NCBI RefSeq assembly: GCF_019711195.1
Contig: NZ_CP081299.1
Coordinates: 5,428,501-5,492,500, forward strand
Source: Dyadobacter sp. NIV53
GTDB taxonomy: Bacteria > Bacteroidota > Bacteroidia > Cytophagales > Spirosomataceae
Reading direction: 5' to 3'
Length of the DNA: 64,000 nt
Shown here: positions 1 through 8,833 of the stretch, in pieces
How the letters are laid out: each line of letters opens with the position of its first letter
Position numbering within the stretch: position 1 is the first letter of the stretch
Translations under genes and position numbers: made by a program
The notes under the pieces: model-generated
The model's input: only the letters and a program-made list of their open reading frames with translations
What the model was told of the DNA's origin: nothing
The model's database searches: none

Positions 1-2614
1 TTTCCATTTTTCGGTTAGTTTCGGCTACAAATTTTTCAATGTCTTTCGGATCAGCTCCGTTCTGTTTGATTTTGGCAATTTCCTTCTGGGCACGTTTTAC
101 CAGTTTATCGACGTTTTCGGGTGCACAGCCAAATCCGATACTGAAACGGAAATGGCCGGTTGGGAATTTGTCGGTGCTTTCTGAAACGCTTACGCCATAC
201 ACGCCACTTTCTTCTTCACGTAATGACTCGATCAACTTAATCTTTAATACTTCCTGCAAGGCTTCGATCTGGATATTGTTTTCAGGATTGTAATTGTATT
301 CTCCGCTGGAGATCAGCGATACACGGCTTTTTGGTTCTAATCCTTTATAAACTGTCTTTTCTATACGGCCTTTTGGAGGATAAATATTCGGATGTTTATA
401 AGTATCATCACGATCAGTGGAAGGCAGTGAAGCCAGATATTTTTCCAGTAATGGCTTTATTTCATCTATTTTAAAAGCACCCACAAAAGTGAATACAAAG
501 TCAGAAGCATCAGCAAAGCGATCTTTGTAAATAGTCACTGCACGATCCAGGCTTACTTTGTCAACACTTTCCGGTGTCAATGGCCGGCGATCCGGATTAT
601 AATTGGATAACACAGCATTCAGTGTATCCGAAAACACTTTCTCAGGAGTCAGTGTTTTCTTCATATTTTCAAGATATGCTTTCTGGTTAGTCAGGATGCC
701 ACTTACTACTTCTGCATCTTTCCTCGGCTCAGTAAAGTAAGCATAGATTAATTGCAGTGTAGTTTCCAGGTCCTTTGGATTTGTACTTCCGCCGACACCT
801 TCGGTCAGTTCATTCAGGTACGGCCCGCCACTTACAGTTTTTCCGGCAAGAAATTTTTGAAGCTGCGTTTGATTGTAGGGTCCGACTCCTCCTGACTGGA
901 TCATATAACTTGCAAAAATACCTGTTTCACGTTCACCCGGGAATAAAGAATATCCGCCTTTTCCGGTCGCTTTCAGAAGAATCTCATCATTTTTGAAATC
1001 GGTTGGTTTCAGCATTACTTTCACTCCGTTGGACAAAACCAATTCTGTCATTCCCAACTTTTCAAAAGATTTTTCACTTACCACTGTTCCCGCCTTAGGT
1101 TCAGTTGTTAAGAGCGGAGAGTCCAGTACATCGTCAACATATGCCGTAACATCTTTACCGGAATCGGAAAGCAATGCGCGAATTTTTCCTTCGGTAGGAA
1201 GTGCATCTTTGCTCTTCTCAGGCCCCATTACAACCACTGCACGGTTTTTGTCGGTAATGTATTTTTTTGCCAAAGCATTTACTTCAGTCAGGGCTATGCC
1301 ATCCAGATTTTTCTTTACAAGCTCATAATAAGCTTCTGAGCTCATAAAAGGCTCATCATGAAGGAAATTGTCCAGATATTCCTGCACATAATTAGAAGAT
1401 TGCGTTTTATCTCTTTCCTTATAATCCTGTTCAACAGCATTCAGGAAATCTTTTTTTGCACGATCCATTTCGGGTTGCGTAAAACCGAATTTCTGAACCC
1501 TGGCATTTTCATCCAGAAGGGCAACCAAAGCAGTTTCTATAGATGAGGCATCCTTGGCCAGCGCAAAAGAAGTATAAGAATCCAGATTCCCCAGAAAATT
1601 ACTATACTGACTGCCGCCAGACAAAAACGGAGGATTTGCTTTTTGGGTAAGCTCCTGCATACGCTGTCCTATCATAGCATTATAAAGCTCCTGCGCCATA
1701 TTGTCGCGAACATCCCTCAGTGTTTTTACTTTATTTTCGGGTTGTTTGTAAATCACCTGTATGACGTTTTGCGGGTATTCAGGATCAGTTACAATGGCAA
1801 CATTGGTAGACCCGTCGAGCGGAATCGTGTATTTCGTACGTTTTTTAGGTTTTACAACTATTGGAATAGAGCTGAATTTCCGGATAATCGTTGCTTCTAC
1901 TTTTGCCACATCAAAATCACCCACCGCAATTACGGCCATCAAATCGGGACGATACCAGTCTTTGTAAAAAGCCTTGATTGTTTCCGGTTTGAAAGTTTTC
2001 AGAATACTGTCTTTTCCAATAGACAAACGCTCTGCATAACGCGAATTATTCAGGATCATTTTCAGGTATTTATCACGCATACGTTGCTGTGCACCACGTC
2101 CCATGCGTGATTCCTCCAATACCACACCTCTTTCTTTTTCTATTTCAGAAGGATCCAAAAGCGCTCCATGTGCCCAGTCTTCCAGAATCTGTATCCCTTT
2201 GTCGAGCAAACCTGCCGAGTCAGTTGGAATGGGTAACATATAAACTGTTTCATCAAAACCAGTATATGCATTTAAATCAGCACCAAAACGGACACCCGTT
2301 TTTTGCAAAAAGTTGACCAGTTCGTTTTTTGGGAAATTAGTTGTTCCGTTAAAACTCATGTGCTCCATAAAGTGGGCTAATCCCTGCTGATCATCGGTTT
2401 CCAGTATAGAGCCAGCCTTTACAGCGAGCCTTAATTCAGCCCGGTTTTTCGGTTCTGCATTTTTCCGGATATAATAAGTAATTCCGTTTTTTAATTTTCC
2501 TATTTTAACACCAGGATCAAGCGGAACCTTTTTTGATAAATCCTGTGCTGACACAGAGATAGTTAAACTAAATCCTAACCCGATCATACACCAGGTCAAA
2601 AATATCTTTTTCAT
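1..2614 (-). CDS. M16 family zinc metallopeptidase, partial (C-terminus beyond left edge)
   Basis: Reading leftward from an ATG at 2614, the frame stays open to the window edge, giving about 871 codons. The family (PqqL/insulinase-like, two M16 halves) is usually 930-950 residues, so only the last part is missing. Residues 1-24 form a signal peptide ending Val-Ser-Ala-Gln, so the enzyme is probably periplasmic or outer-membrane associated. The inverted zinc motif HxxEH is seen as HFMEH at residues 81-85, followed by the family-typical SFNGT. The frame at the left edge still reads as plausible M16 sequence (RAQKEIAKIKQNGADPKDIE). The substrate is not evident; family members cut peptides or small proteins. 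The gene lies 135 bases downstream of a lipoprotein gene on the same strand. Confidence 0.93.
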   Translation of the reverse strand, partial: MKKIFLTWCMIGLGFSLTISVSAQDLSKKVPLDPGVKIGKLKNGITYYIRKNAEPKNRAELRLAVKAGSILETDDQQGLAHFMEHMSFNGTTNFPKNELVNFLQKTGVRFGADLNAYTGFDETVYMLPIPTDSAGLLDKGIQILEDWAHGALLDPSEIEKERGVVLEESRMGRGAQQRMRDKYLKMILNNSRYAERLSIGKDSILKTFKPETIKAFYKDWYRPDLMAVIAVGDFDVAKVEATIIRKFSSIPIVVKPKKRTKYTIPLDGSTNVAIVTDPEYPQNVIQVIYKQPENKVKTLRDVRDNMAQELYNAMIGQRMQELTQKANPPFLSGGSQYSNFLGNLDSYTSFALAKDASSIETALVALLDENARVQKFGFTQPEMDRAKKDFLNAVEQDYKERDKTQSSNYVQEYLDNFLHDEPFMSSEAYYELVKKNLDGIALTEVNALAKKYITDKNRAVVVMGPEKSKDALPTEGKIRALLSDSGKDVTAYVDDVLDSPLLTTEPKAGTVVSEKSFEKLGMTELVLSNGVKVMLKPTDFKNDEILLKATGKGGYSLFPGERETGIFASYMIQSGGVGPYNQTQLQKFLAGKTVSGGPYLNELTEGVGGSTNPKDLETTLQLIYAYFTEPRKDAEVVSGILTNQKAYLENMKKTLTPEKVFSDTLNAVLSNYNPDRRPLTPESVDKVSLDRAVTIYKDRFADASDFVFTFVGAFKIDEIKPLLEKYLASLPSTDRDDTYKHPNIYPPKGRIEKTVYKGLEPKSRVSLISSGEYNYNPENNIQIEALQEVLKIKLIESLREEESGVYGVSVSESTDKFPTGHFRFSIGFGCAPENVDKLVKRAQKEIAKIKQNGADPKDIEKFVAETNRKME

Positions 2615-2654
2615 TGTTTTTAGTTAAAGTCGATAAAATGCAAAGAAGAAAAGG

Positions 2655-2662
2655 CAAAGTTA
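2655..2662 (-). promoter_or_regulatory. candidate -7 box for the M16 peptidase gene
   Basis: On the minus strand this reads TAACTTTG, an exact match to the Bacteroidota -7 consensus TAnnTTTG. It lies about 40 bases before the ATG at 2614. At the expected -33 distance I see only a weak TTTA. Confidence 0.35.
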
Positions 2663-2749
2663 CAGATTTCAGTTTCAAAGAAGCTAAACAGAATATCTTA
2701 TTCAATTCCACTATAATTTCCCTTTTCTTCTCCCTCCATTCCTCCCATT

Positions 2750-3472
2750 TCAAGGGCATTCAGTCATTTTGAAAAGCATTCCGTTCCTGAATTTCAATTT
2801 CGTTTTATCCTTAAAAATCACTGATCCGGCTTTTTCTTCTACTTCTCCAAATCCTTCTAGCCAGTCATCTCCTTTTTTTAGGAACACTACTTCACGAACC
2901 GATTCTACACCCTCGGAAACGAACGTGTAATTAGCCAGCAGCGTATCATTTTTTAGCTTTCCCTGTAATGTGCCATCGTTGCTGTCTTTTTCAAAAATGG
3001 CGTATTTCAGGTTTCCGGTTACAATGCTGTCGGCAATATTGATATGCATAAAAGCCGTATCTTTTTTGCCCATGTAAGCATAACATGCATAAGTCTGAAA
3101 TTTGCTTATGAGCTTTTCAGCGCTTATTGTTTTAGTATAGGTAATTTTTTCTCCTTGCGATTTTTCCAAAACCATTGTACTGTCACTTACAGAGATAATT
3201 TTTAAGGTATCCGTAAAATTAAGATTATGTTCATTGGATATGATCTTGCCAAACAATATCAGTCTGTTGCCTTGCTTTTCCCATTTCTGGTAATCCTTAT
3301 CATTCAGATTAATGGATGAAGCAGTTCCTTCGTCTTTTAATGTAAAGCCGGATTTATGCTGTGGCTGTTCATCCATTTCAGTAACCCAGCTGCCTGAAAT
3401 GGAGCCAGATTCTTTATTACATGAAAAAAGGACATAAGTGAGGGCCAGTAAAAAAAGGGCGTTCTTCTTCAT
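2750..3472 (-). CDS. lipocalin-like lipoprotein, function unknown
   Basis: This 240-residue protein starts with a lipoprotein signal peptide: MKK, a hydrophobic core, then LFSC with the lipidated Cys at residue 18, followed by Asn. The mature part opens with a G-S-W-V strand and continues with the GFTLKDEGTASSINL and NRLILFGK patterns seen in small Bacteroidota proteins assigned to the lipocalin-like beta-barrel group. The second half has alternating beta-strand patterns (GTLQGKLKNDTLLANYTF) that suggest a second sheet repeat. No catalytic motif is visible. It is on the same strand as the M16 protease, but the 135-base gap and a promoter-like box there argue for separate transcription. The lipoprotein call is firm; the fold assignment is moderate. 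Confidence 0.8.
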   Translation of the reverse strand: MKKNALFLLALTYVLFSCNKESGSISGSWVTEMDEQPQHKSGFTLKDEGTASSINLNDKDYQKWEKQGNRLILFGKIISNEHNLNFTDTLKIISVSDSTMVLEKSQGEKITYTKTISAEKLISKFQTYACYAYMGKKDTAFMHINIADSIVTGNLKYAIFEKDSNDGTLQGKLKNDTLLANYTFVSEGVESVREVVFLKKGDDWLEGFGEVEEKAGSVIFKDKTKLKFRNGMLFKMTECP

Positions 3473-3679
3473 TCAGTCAGTTGAGTTATAGTTTGAAAAA
3501 TGGCAGGAAGAAATTTCACTTCCAATATGCTATAAAAATCTGGTTAAAAACGAAAAAGCAGCCACGGAATTATTGCAGCTGCCTGATAAAGCGGTATTAT
3601 TGAATTTAAGCTTGTACTAATGATTGTTACTTTATTAACAGACTTACGTCTTGCTACAAAGTACATTACATTTTACGGC

Positions 3680-3958
3680 GTGATTAAAAATATAAGAAGT
3701 AAAGCTTTACGTCTATATTATGAAAAAGATGACGGATCAAAACTTCCTGCATCAAATTTGTATAAAATAAAACTGATTATAGGTTTACTGGATGCTGCCA
3801 AAGAACCTGAGGACATGAATTTCCCAGGATCCGGACTACATAAACTCTCTGGTAATAAGAATGATTTCTGGTCTGTTAAGGTTTCTGGAAATTATCATAT
3901 TATATTTAAATTCGAAAATGGGCATGCATATGATATAGATTATCTTGACTATCATTAA
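3680..3958 (+). CDS. higB: HigB/RelE-type toxin, mRNA interferase
   Basis: I place the start at GTG 3680, which gives 92 residues, the normal length for this family; the frame is open further upstream, but that part does not resemble HigB. Recognisable family blocks are the central LYKIKLIIGLLDAAKEPEDM, then FPGSGLHKLSGN, and the C-terminal WSVKVSGNYHIIFKFENG followed by YDIDYLDYH. The Arg of the usual WRI(T/V)F strand is replaced: the segment reads NYHIIF, with Tyr-His where Trp-Arg is common. Family members cut translated mRNA at the ribosome and are neutralised by HigA. The antitoxin gene begins 11 bases after the stop, in the toxin-first order typical of higBA. Both the family call and the operon are well supported; activity is inferred. 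Confidence 0.88.
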   Translation: MIKNIRSKALRLYYEKDDGSKLPASNLYKIKLIIGLLDAAKEPEDMNFPGSGLHKLSGNKNDFWSVKVSGNYHIIFKFENGHAYDIDYLDYH

Positions 3959-3968
3959 TACAAAATAT

Positions 3969-4301
3969 ATGGAAAACGACATTGTAAAAAGCCCTTTGAA
4001 AAATCCTCCTCATCCTGGTGAAATACTGAAAGGATTATATCTGGAACCGCTTGAACTTTCAATTACTGATGCAGCTATCGGATTAAACGTAACACGTAAA
4101 ACTTTATCACAATTGATTAACGGACATTCAAGAATAACTCCTGATATGGCGTTAAGATTGTCGGAGGCTTTTAATACAACACCTCAGTTATGGTTAAATT
4201 TACAGCAGAATTTTGATTTGCGTCAGGCAGAAAATAAAACAAGGATTTACAAGATTCAGCATTTTTGGTTAGGAAAAGATAACCAGGTACAATCGGTTTA
4301 A
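3969..4301 (+). CDS. higA: HigA-type antitoxin, XRE/HTH family
   Basis: From ATG 3969 the product is 110 residues, the usual HigA size. It has the family signature PPHPGEIL near the N-terminus (about residues 12-19), then an XRE helix-turn-helix in which TDAAIGLNVTRKTLSQLINGH is the recognition region and MALRLSEAFNTTPQLWLNLQQNFDL the following helices. It should bind both HigB and the operator of the pair. An in-frame codon 24 bases earlier (3945) would overlap the toxin gene and adds a non-conserved leader, so I prefer 3969. Its 3' end converges on the 3' end of the minus-strand polymerase gene, with 19 bases between them and no visible terminator. Confidence 0.92.
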   Translation: MENDIVKSPLKNPPHPGEILKGLYLEPLELSITDAAIGLNVTRKTLSQLINGHSRITPDMALRLSEAFNTTPQLWLNLQQNFDLRQAENKTRIYKIQHFWLGKDNQVQSV

Positions 4302-4320
4302 ATATAAATTTCAGGATCCC

Positions 4321-7284
4321 TCACCTCAAAGCCGAATCCATTCTTATTATCTCAAAAACTTCCACGGTCAGGAAACCAAATTCCTCGGTTACGGTTCCAC
4401 AGATTTTATAAACACCTTTTCCTGAAAGCTTATATTTCGCAGCTATTGGGGGGAAATGTACCGTATCTATAAACTGCCCTTCCTGATCCAGAAATGTACC
4501 GAATTGCATAGTTTCTCCTTTTGAAGTCCGGGTATTTTTAATTGTTACCAGATATCCGAATTGCACAACGTCGTGGCCAACATGCTGATGCAGATCTTTG
4601 GCCATAATACCTTTAGGTAATCCATGTTTTACGAGCTCAAAAGGACTGCATAACGGAAAACCCAGCAGTTCAATCTGATCATACGCATCGTCGACAGGCG
4701 AGGTGTGAAAAACGGGCAGTTCGAAATTTTTGACTTCTGTCTGAAATAGCTGTTTTTGCTGTACTTTATTGAGTTTTTTATTAAGCCTGAAATGAGCTTT
4801 CCATAACAGATTTTTTTTATCAAAACCTGTAAACCGTAAACCATCAATACGGATCAGAATAGTCAGTTGTTCGATAGAAATGGCTACACGGTCCAGGAAA
4901 TTATTCAGTGAAGTGAATTCTCCTTCTTCCTGTCTTGCCCGTATAATTTTTTCTATGGTTTTTTCTTCAATTTCATTTAATGATTGTAATCCTAAATAAA
5001 TGTCTTTTCCTTCAATGATAGCCTGTGCACAACTATGATTTACACAGGGTGCCAGTATATTTGCTCCCAGCATCCTGGCTTCGTGCACATATAATTCAGG
5101 TGCGTAGAAACCACCGCCATTATTCAAAACGGCCACCATATATTCCAGCGGATAATATGCCTTAAGAAATAGAGACTGGTAACTTTCCACGGCATAAGAA
5201 GCCGAATGCCCTTTCGCAAAAGCGAAACTGGCAAAGCTTGCAATCTGGTCCCAAACTTCCTGTATTGTTTTTTCTTCGTGGCCTTTGTTTCTGCAATTCC
5301 TGAAAAATTTTAATCTCACTTGTTCGAATTCCTCACGCCCGCGAAATTTTCCGCTCATTCCCCGACGGATCATATCAGCATCTCCCAATGATAGCCCTGC
5401 AAAAAAATGTGCAACCTTGATGACATCTTCCTGATAAACCATGATGCCATAGGTATCCTTCATTAGTTTCATTAATTCCGGATGCGCTTCCTCTCTCTTT
5501 TTAGGATTACGATGCCGTAAAATATATTCACGCATCATTCCGCTTTTTGCTACGCCCGGCCGGATAATAGAACTTGCTGCCACCAGGCCAAGGTAATCTT
5601 GTACTTCCAGCTTTTTTAACAGCATACGCATAGCAGGTGATTCAACATAAAAGCAACCTATACATTGCGCTTGTCTGATCAGTTCTTTGATTTTTGGATC
5701 TGTCTTAAATTGCTTTACATCATTTATGTCAATTTCAGGTGTCTCGGGGCGGTTATAACGAATAATTTCGAGTGTTTCTTTAATTTTAGCCAGGCCTCTC
5801 TGGCTAAGAATATCATATTTGTTAAGTCCGATATCTTCTGCAATCTGCATGTCGAACTGTGTGGTTGGAAAGCCTTTTGGTGGCAGGTCGGTAGCAGAAT
5901 AATAATGAATGGGGCGTTCTGAAATCAGGATTCCGCCAGCATGTATACTCAGGTGGTTGGGCTGATTATTGTCCTGTAAATATTTCGCGTACTTAATAAC
6001 AAGTGCAGATATCTGGTCCAGTTTATTCGGGTCATATTTTCCATCACTTAGTGCGTCAATTTCATGCAAAGGCAAACCAAATACTTTCCCGAGTTCACGA
6101 ACTGCGGCGCTATGCTGAAATGTACTATATGTAGCCAATAAAGCTGCCTGGCCGTTTTTACCGTATCTGTCAAAAATGTATTTGGTTACATCTTCGCGGT
6201 CTTTCCAGGAAAAATCAATATCAAAATCCGGCGGGTTTTTCCGGTGCAGATTCATAAAGCGCTCGAAATACAGATCCAGTTCAACGGGATCGACGTTGGT
6301 GATATTCAGCAAATATGCTACAATGCTGTTTGCACCGCTTCCACGGCCTACATAGAAATAATCTTTATGCCGTGCATAAGTTACAATATCATGATTGATC
6401 AGAAAAAAAGGGATATAATTTTGCTGTTCGATCAGGTCAAGTTCCATGGCAATCCTGTCAAAAATCACATCATTGACCGAGTCACCATAACGGTAGCCGA
6501 TCCCCTGATAACTTAACTGGCGGATGCGCTGGTAATCGTCTTCTCTGCTTTTGCCGAACATCTGTAAATTCTGATGCTTTTTGTCATTTCCAAAGTTGAA
6601 ATGAATTTGGCATTCAGCCATAAGCTTTTCAGTATTTTTGCCAATTTCGTCGATATTTTTGAAATGATATTTAAGTACATTATATGGCAACAACTGCTCG
6701 GTTTCTTCGGCGGTATCAGCAATAGTTATTTTACTTAACAATGTATTGCCATCAATAGCCCGGAGCAGTCGATGTGTATTGAAATCACGTTTATGACGAA
6801 AAGTGAAAGGCTGCAAGATGACTAATTTGCCTGCGTATTTATGCAGCAAATGAAACCTGATCCGTCCCATGTCCTGTATAGAAACGCCTATATATTCATT
6901 GGGCAATAGTTTTTCTATTTTCTCGTCCGACAGATTTTTAAATGGATAAATGAATACAGCGTTTTCAAGAAGAGGAGCCTGGTCAGGAAAATCCTGATTG
7001 GTGTGTAAATGCTGAGACAGATATGCGTTTAATTCCTGAAATCCCGTGTTGTTTTTAGCCAACCCTACAAACTGCTGCTTAATCCCATTACGAAAATCAA
7101 TTCCGACGATTGGCTTTATATTGTATTTAGGAGCCATCCGTACAAAATTCAGGCAGCCGGAAGTATTGTTGATGTCCGTCAGGGCAATACATCCATAGCC
7201 ATTTTCGTGGCTCATTTTGAGCAATTCTTCCTCCGGGATCGTTCCGTACCGCAGGCTGAAATAAGAGTGACAGTTGAGTAGCAT
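4321..7284 (-). CDS. dnaE2: DNA polymerase III alpha-type subunit, DnaE2/ImuC-like error-prone polymerase
   Basis: From ATG 7284 the protein is 987 residues; an ATG at 7332 would add 16 non-conserved residues. The N-terminal PHP domain starts at once (MLLNCHSYFSLRYGTI). The palm carries PDFDIDF at about residues 352-358, holding two of the three catalytic Asp, preceded by GRGSGANSIVAY. The fingers motif YQEDVIKVAHFFAGLSLGDAD is present. A C-terminal OB-fold segment (VTIKNTRTSKGETMQFGTF) ends the protein. It is shorter than replicative DnaE (about 1,160 residues) and lacks the tau-binding tail. PHP metal ligands are degraded: LNCHS replaces the usual LHxHS, and TDIN replaces TDHG. This fits a non-proofreading translesion alpha subunit. 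The gene is 90 bases after the Y-family polymerase gene on the same strand, opposite a self-cleaving repressor, so damage-induced synthesis is likely. The polymerase family is certain; the mutagenic role is inferred from form and context. Confidence 0.9.
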   Translation of the reverse strand: MLLNCHSYFSLRYGTIPEEELLKMSHENGYGCIALTDINNTSGCLNFVRMAPKYNIKPIVGIDFRNGIKQQFVGLAKNNTGFQELNAYLSQHLHTNQDFPDQAPLLENAVFIYPFKNLSDEKIEKLLPNEYIGVSIQDMGRIRFHLLHKYAGKLVILQPFTFRHKRDFNTHRLLRAIDGNTLLSKITIADTAEETEQLLPYNVLKYHFKNIDEIGKNTEKLMAECQIHFNFGNDKKHQNLQMFGKSREDDYQRIRQLSYQGIGYRYGDSVNDVIFDRIAMELDLIEQQNYIPFFLINHDIVTYARHKDYFYVGRGSGANSIVAYLLNITNVDPVELDLYFERFMNLHRKNPPDFDIDFSWKDREDVTKYIFDRYGKNGQAALLATYSTFQHSAAVRELGKVFGLPLHEIDALSDGKYDPNKLDQISALVIKYAKYLQDNNQPNHLSIHAGGILISERPIHYYSATDLPPKGFPTTQFDMQIAEDIGLNKYDILSQRGLAKIKETLEIIRYNRPETPEIDINDVKQFKTDPKIKELIRQAQCIGCFYVESPAMRMLLKKLEVQDYLGLVAASSIIRPGVAKSGMMREYILRHRNPKKREEAHPELMKLMKDTYGIMVYQEDVIKVAHFFAGLSLGDADMIRRGMSGKFRGREEFEQVRLKFFRNCRNKGHEEKTIQEVWDQIASFASFAFAKGHSASYAVESYQSLFLKAYYPLEYMVAVLNNGGGFYAPELYVHEARMLGANILAPCVNHSCAQAIIEGKDIYLGLQSLNEIEEKTIEKIIRARQEEGEFTSLNNFLDRVAISIEQLTILIRIDGLRFTGFDKKNLLWKAHFRLNKKLNKVQQKQLFQTEVKNFELPVFHTSPVDDAYDQIELLGFPLCSPFELVKHGLPKGIMAKDLHQHVGHDVVQFGYLVTIKNTRTSKGETMQFGTFLDQEGQFIDTVHFPPIAAKYKLSGKGVYKICGTVTEEFGFLTVEVFEIIRMDSALR

Positions 7285-7374
7285 GTTGTTTGAGAAATTA
7301 AACTTTATACTTACTTTTCGTAATGAAGACATCCAATAATATTCATCCGGGGGAGATTTTATTGAAAGAATTTT

Positions 7375-8604
7375 TTACGCATTCCGATGCGCCGGAATAA
7401 CAGGAGGTTCTCCGTTAAATGGATTTCCCATACTGGCAATATTCGGAATGCCCAAAGTAGTGCCCCAGCTCAAAATCTGATCTCCTTTTTTATTCATGCC
7501 ATACCTGTTCCTGATATAATCCATTGCCATATACAGATTCAGTTTTTCTTCCGAATCGTCAAACATATTGATCTGATAATTGCCGCTTACCAGGTCACTG
7601 AAATTGACGCCCACCAGGCGTACCATCATCCGGCGGTTATAAAGCTGGTCAAGCAGCCATTCAATTTTCGGGATCAGAACATGGTCAGCAGAGGTATAAG
7701 GAATTTTAAGCTGTTTAGAAAAAGTATTGAAATCAGAATAACGGATCTTCACAGAAATGCAGGAAGTTAATTTATCGCCGTTCCTGAGCTGATAAGCAAG
7801 GTTTTCTGCCATTGCACGTACCATTTCCCGCATTCTTTTTACATCCCCTGTATCTTTTCCAAAAGTCCGTTCGTTGGAAATGGATTTACGCTCATGAAAC
7901 GGAACAATTGGAGAATCGTCCATGCCATTAGCCCGGTTCCAGAGTGCAATGCCGTTTTTGCCCAAAACATTTCCCATCATTTCCATCGGCATATCCTGTA
8001 TCGTTTTCACATATTTTATTCCCATCGTATAAAGTATCTGACTCGTTTTTTCACCCACCATCGGAATTTTTTTAATAAGCATCGGAGCCAGAAACATCTT
8101 TTCTGTTCCTGCATCAATCCGCATTTCATTGTCGGGTTTTGCTTCCCCGGTTGCTACTTTTGAAACAAGTTTGCTGGTGGAAAGCCCAAACGAAATGGGT
8201 AATCCGCTTTCACGTTTAATGCGTTGCCTGAGTTCTGATGCTATGCCGTAGCAGCTGAAAAACTTATCCATCCCCGACAAGTCAGCATAAAACTCGTCGA
8301 TGCTTGCTTTCTCAAAAAGCGGAACGCGTTCTTTAATTATTTCCGTTACGACTTTTGATTCTTTGGAATAATGGCTTGCCTCGCCACGAATCACAATGGC
8401 TTCCGGGCAAAGATTTCTGGCCATTTTCATTGGCATGCCTGAATGAACTCCATAAGGCCGCGTTTCATAACTGCATGCTGCCACTACACCCCGGTCACCT
8501 ACACCACCAACCAGAACGGGCCGATTATTGAGACGACTGTCAAGTTTGCGTTCAACGGATACAAAAAATGTATCCAGGTCAAGATGTAGGATGGTTCGTT
8601 CCAT
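7375..8604 (-). CDS. dinB: Y-family DNA polymerase, DinB/Pol IV-like (ImuB position)
   Basis: This 409-residue protein has the complete Y-family core. The first metal motif is HLDLDTFF (Asp9, Asp11). The steric-gate and fingers region YETRPYGVHSGMPMKMA follows. The catalytic motif is SIDEFYADLSG, with Asp103 and Glu104. A helix-hairpin-helix stretch (IKKIPMVGEKTSQILYTMGI) and a little-finger domain follow. QINMF at about residues 344-348 resembles a beta-clamp binding motif. Because the active-site acids are intact, it is predicted to be an active polymerase, unlike the catalytically dead ImuB of proteobacteria. It is the first gene after the divergent operator region and is followed by a DnaE2-like gene, so the two probably form a transcript that delivers translesion synthesis on damaged DNA. 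The start is well fixed by the conserved beginning MERTILHLDLD. Confidence 0.94.
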   Translation of the reverse strand: MERTILHLDLDTFFVSVERKLDSRLNNRPVLVGGVGDRGVVAACSYETRPYGVHSGMPMKMARNLCPEAIVIRGEASHYSKESKVVTEIIKERVPLFEKASIDEFYADLSGMDKFFSCYGIASELRQRIKRESGLPISFGLSTSKLVSKVATGEAKPDNEMRIDAGTEKMFLAPMLIKKIPMVGEKTSQILYTMGIKYVKTIQDMPMEMMGNVLGKNGIALWNRANGMDDSPIVPFHERKSISNERTFGKDTGDVKRMREMVRAMAENLAYQLRNGDKLTSCISVKIRYSDFNTFSKQLKIPYTSADHVLIPKIEWLLDQLYNRRMMVRLVGVNFSDLVSGNYQINMFDDSEEKLNLYMAMDYIRNRYGMNKKGDQILSWGTTLGIPNIASMGNPFNGEPPVIPAHRNA

Positions 8605-8623
8605 AATTGGTTTGGAGTTTTTA

Positions 8624-8631
8624 CAAATTTA
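8624..8631 (-). promoter_or_regulatory. candidate -7 box of the dinB-dnaE2 transcript
   Basis: The minus strand reads TAAATTTG, an exact TAnnTTTG match, 20 bases before the dinB ATG. It overlaps the outermost palindrome of the operator array, so repressor binding there would block it. No good -33 box is seen at normal spacing. Confidence 0.45.
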
Positions 8632-8690
8632 TGGAATATTTCCAAATTAATGGATTTAATCCCAAATAATTTATGGAAATAATCCATAAA
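8628..8690. promoter_or_regulatory. three-copy palindromic operator between the dinB and S24-repressor genes
   Basis: Three 21-bp sites share the plan TT(T/A)ATGGA-N5-TCC followed by an A/T-rich half. They lie at 8628-8648, 8647-8667 and 8670-8690. The third is a perfect palindrome: TTTATGGA, five bases, TCCATAAA. The other two have one degraded half-site. The starts are 19 and 23 bases apart, close to two helical turns, as expected for cooperative binding on one face. The array touches the candidate -7 box of dinB on one side and the -33 region of the repressor gene on the other. The likely ligand is the XRE-S24 protein encoded at 8834, giving autoregulation and damage control. Confidence 0.72.
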
Positions 8691-8694
8691 GTTG

Positions 8695-8702
8695 TATCTT
8701 TG
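8695..8702 (+). promoter_or_regulatory. candidate -7 box of the S24 repressor gene
   Basis: TATCTTTG matches TAnnTTTG exactly. A TTTA at 8670-8673, 21 bases upstream, could serve as a weak -33 box and lies inside the perfect operator palindrome. The implied leader before the ATG at 8834 is about 120-125 bases. Confidence 0.5.
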
Positions 8703-8833
8703 ATATTCTAATTTGGTTTGAAGTCTATACGCCGACACTGATTTAATGTGATCAAAATCAGTCGTTTTGCAGATAGGAATTTTGAAAAAAACGTAAGTGT
8801 CTGACCGAAATAATTTTTTCTAAAACATTTAAT

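Noticed and set aside
2568..2759. Short open frame on the minus strand between the lipoprotein and M16 genes
   Set aside because: It overlaps the M16 signal peptide in another frame, has no signal or known motif, and sits across a promoter-like box.
3549..3590. GCAGC/GCTGC stem upstream of higB as a terminator
   Set aside because: It is only a five-pair stem with a 15-base loop, and no gene ends into it in the required direction.
3620..3679. Upstream extension of the HigB toxin from ATG 3620
   Set aside because: The extra 20 residues do not match the family, and GTG 3680 gives the standard 92-residue toxin.
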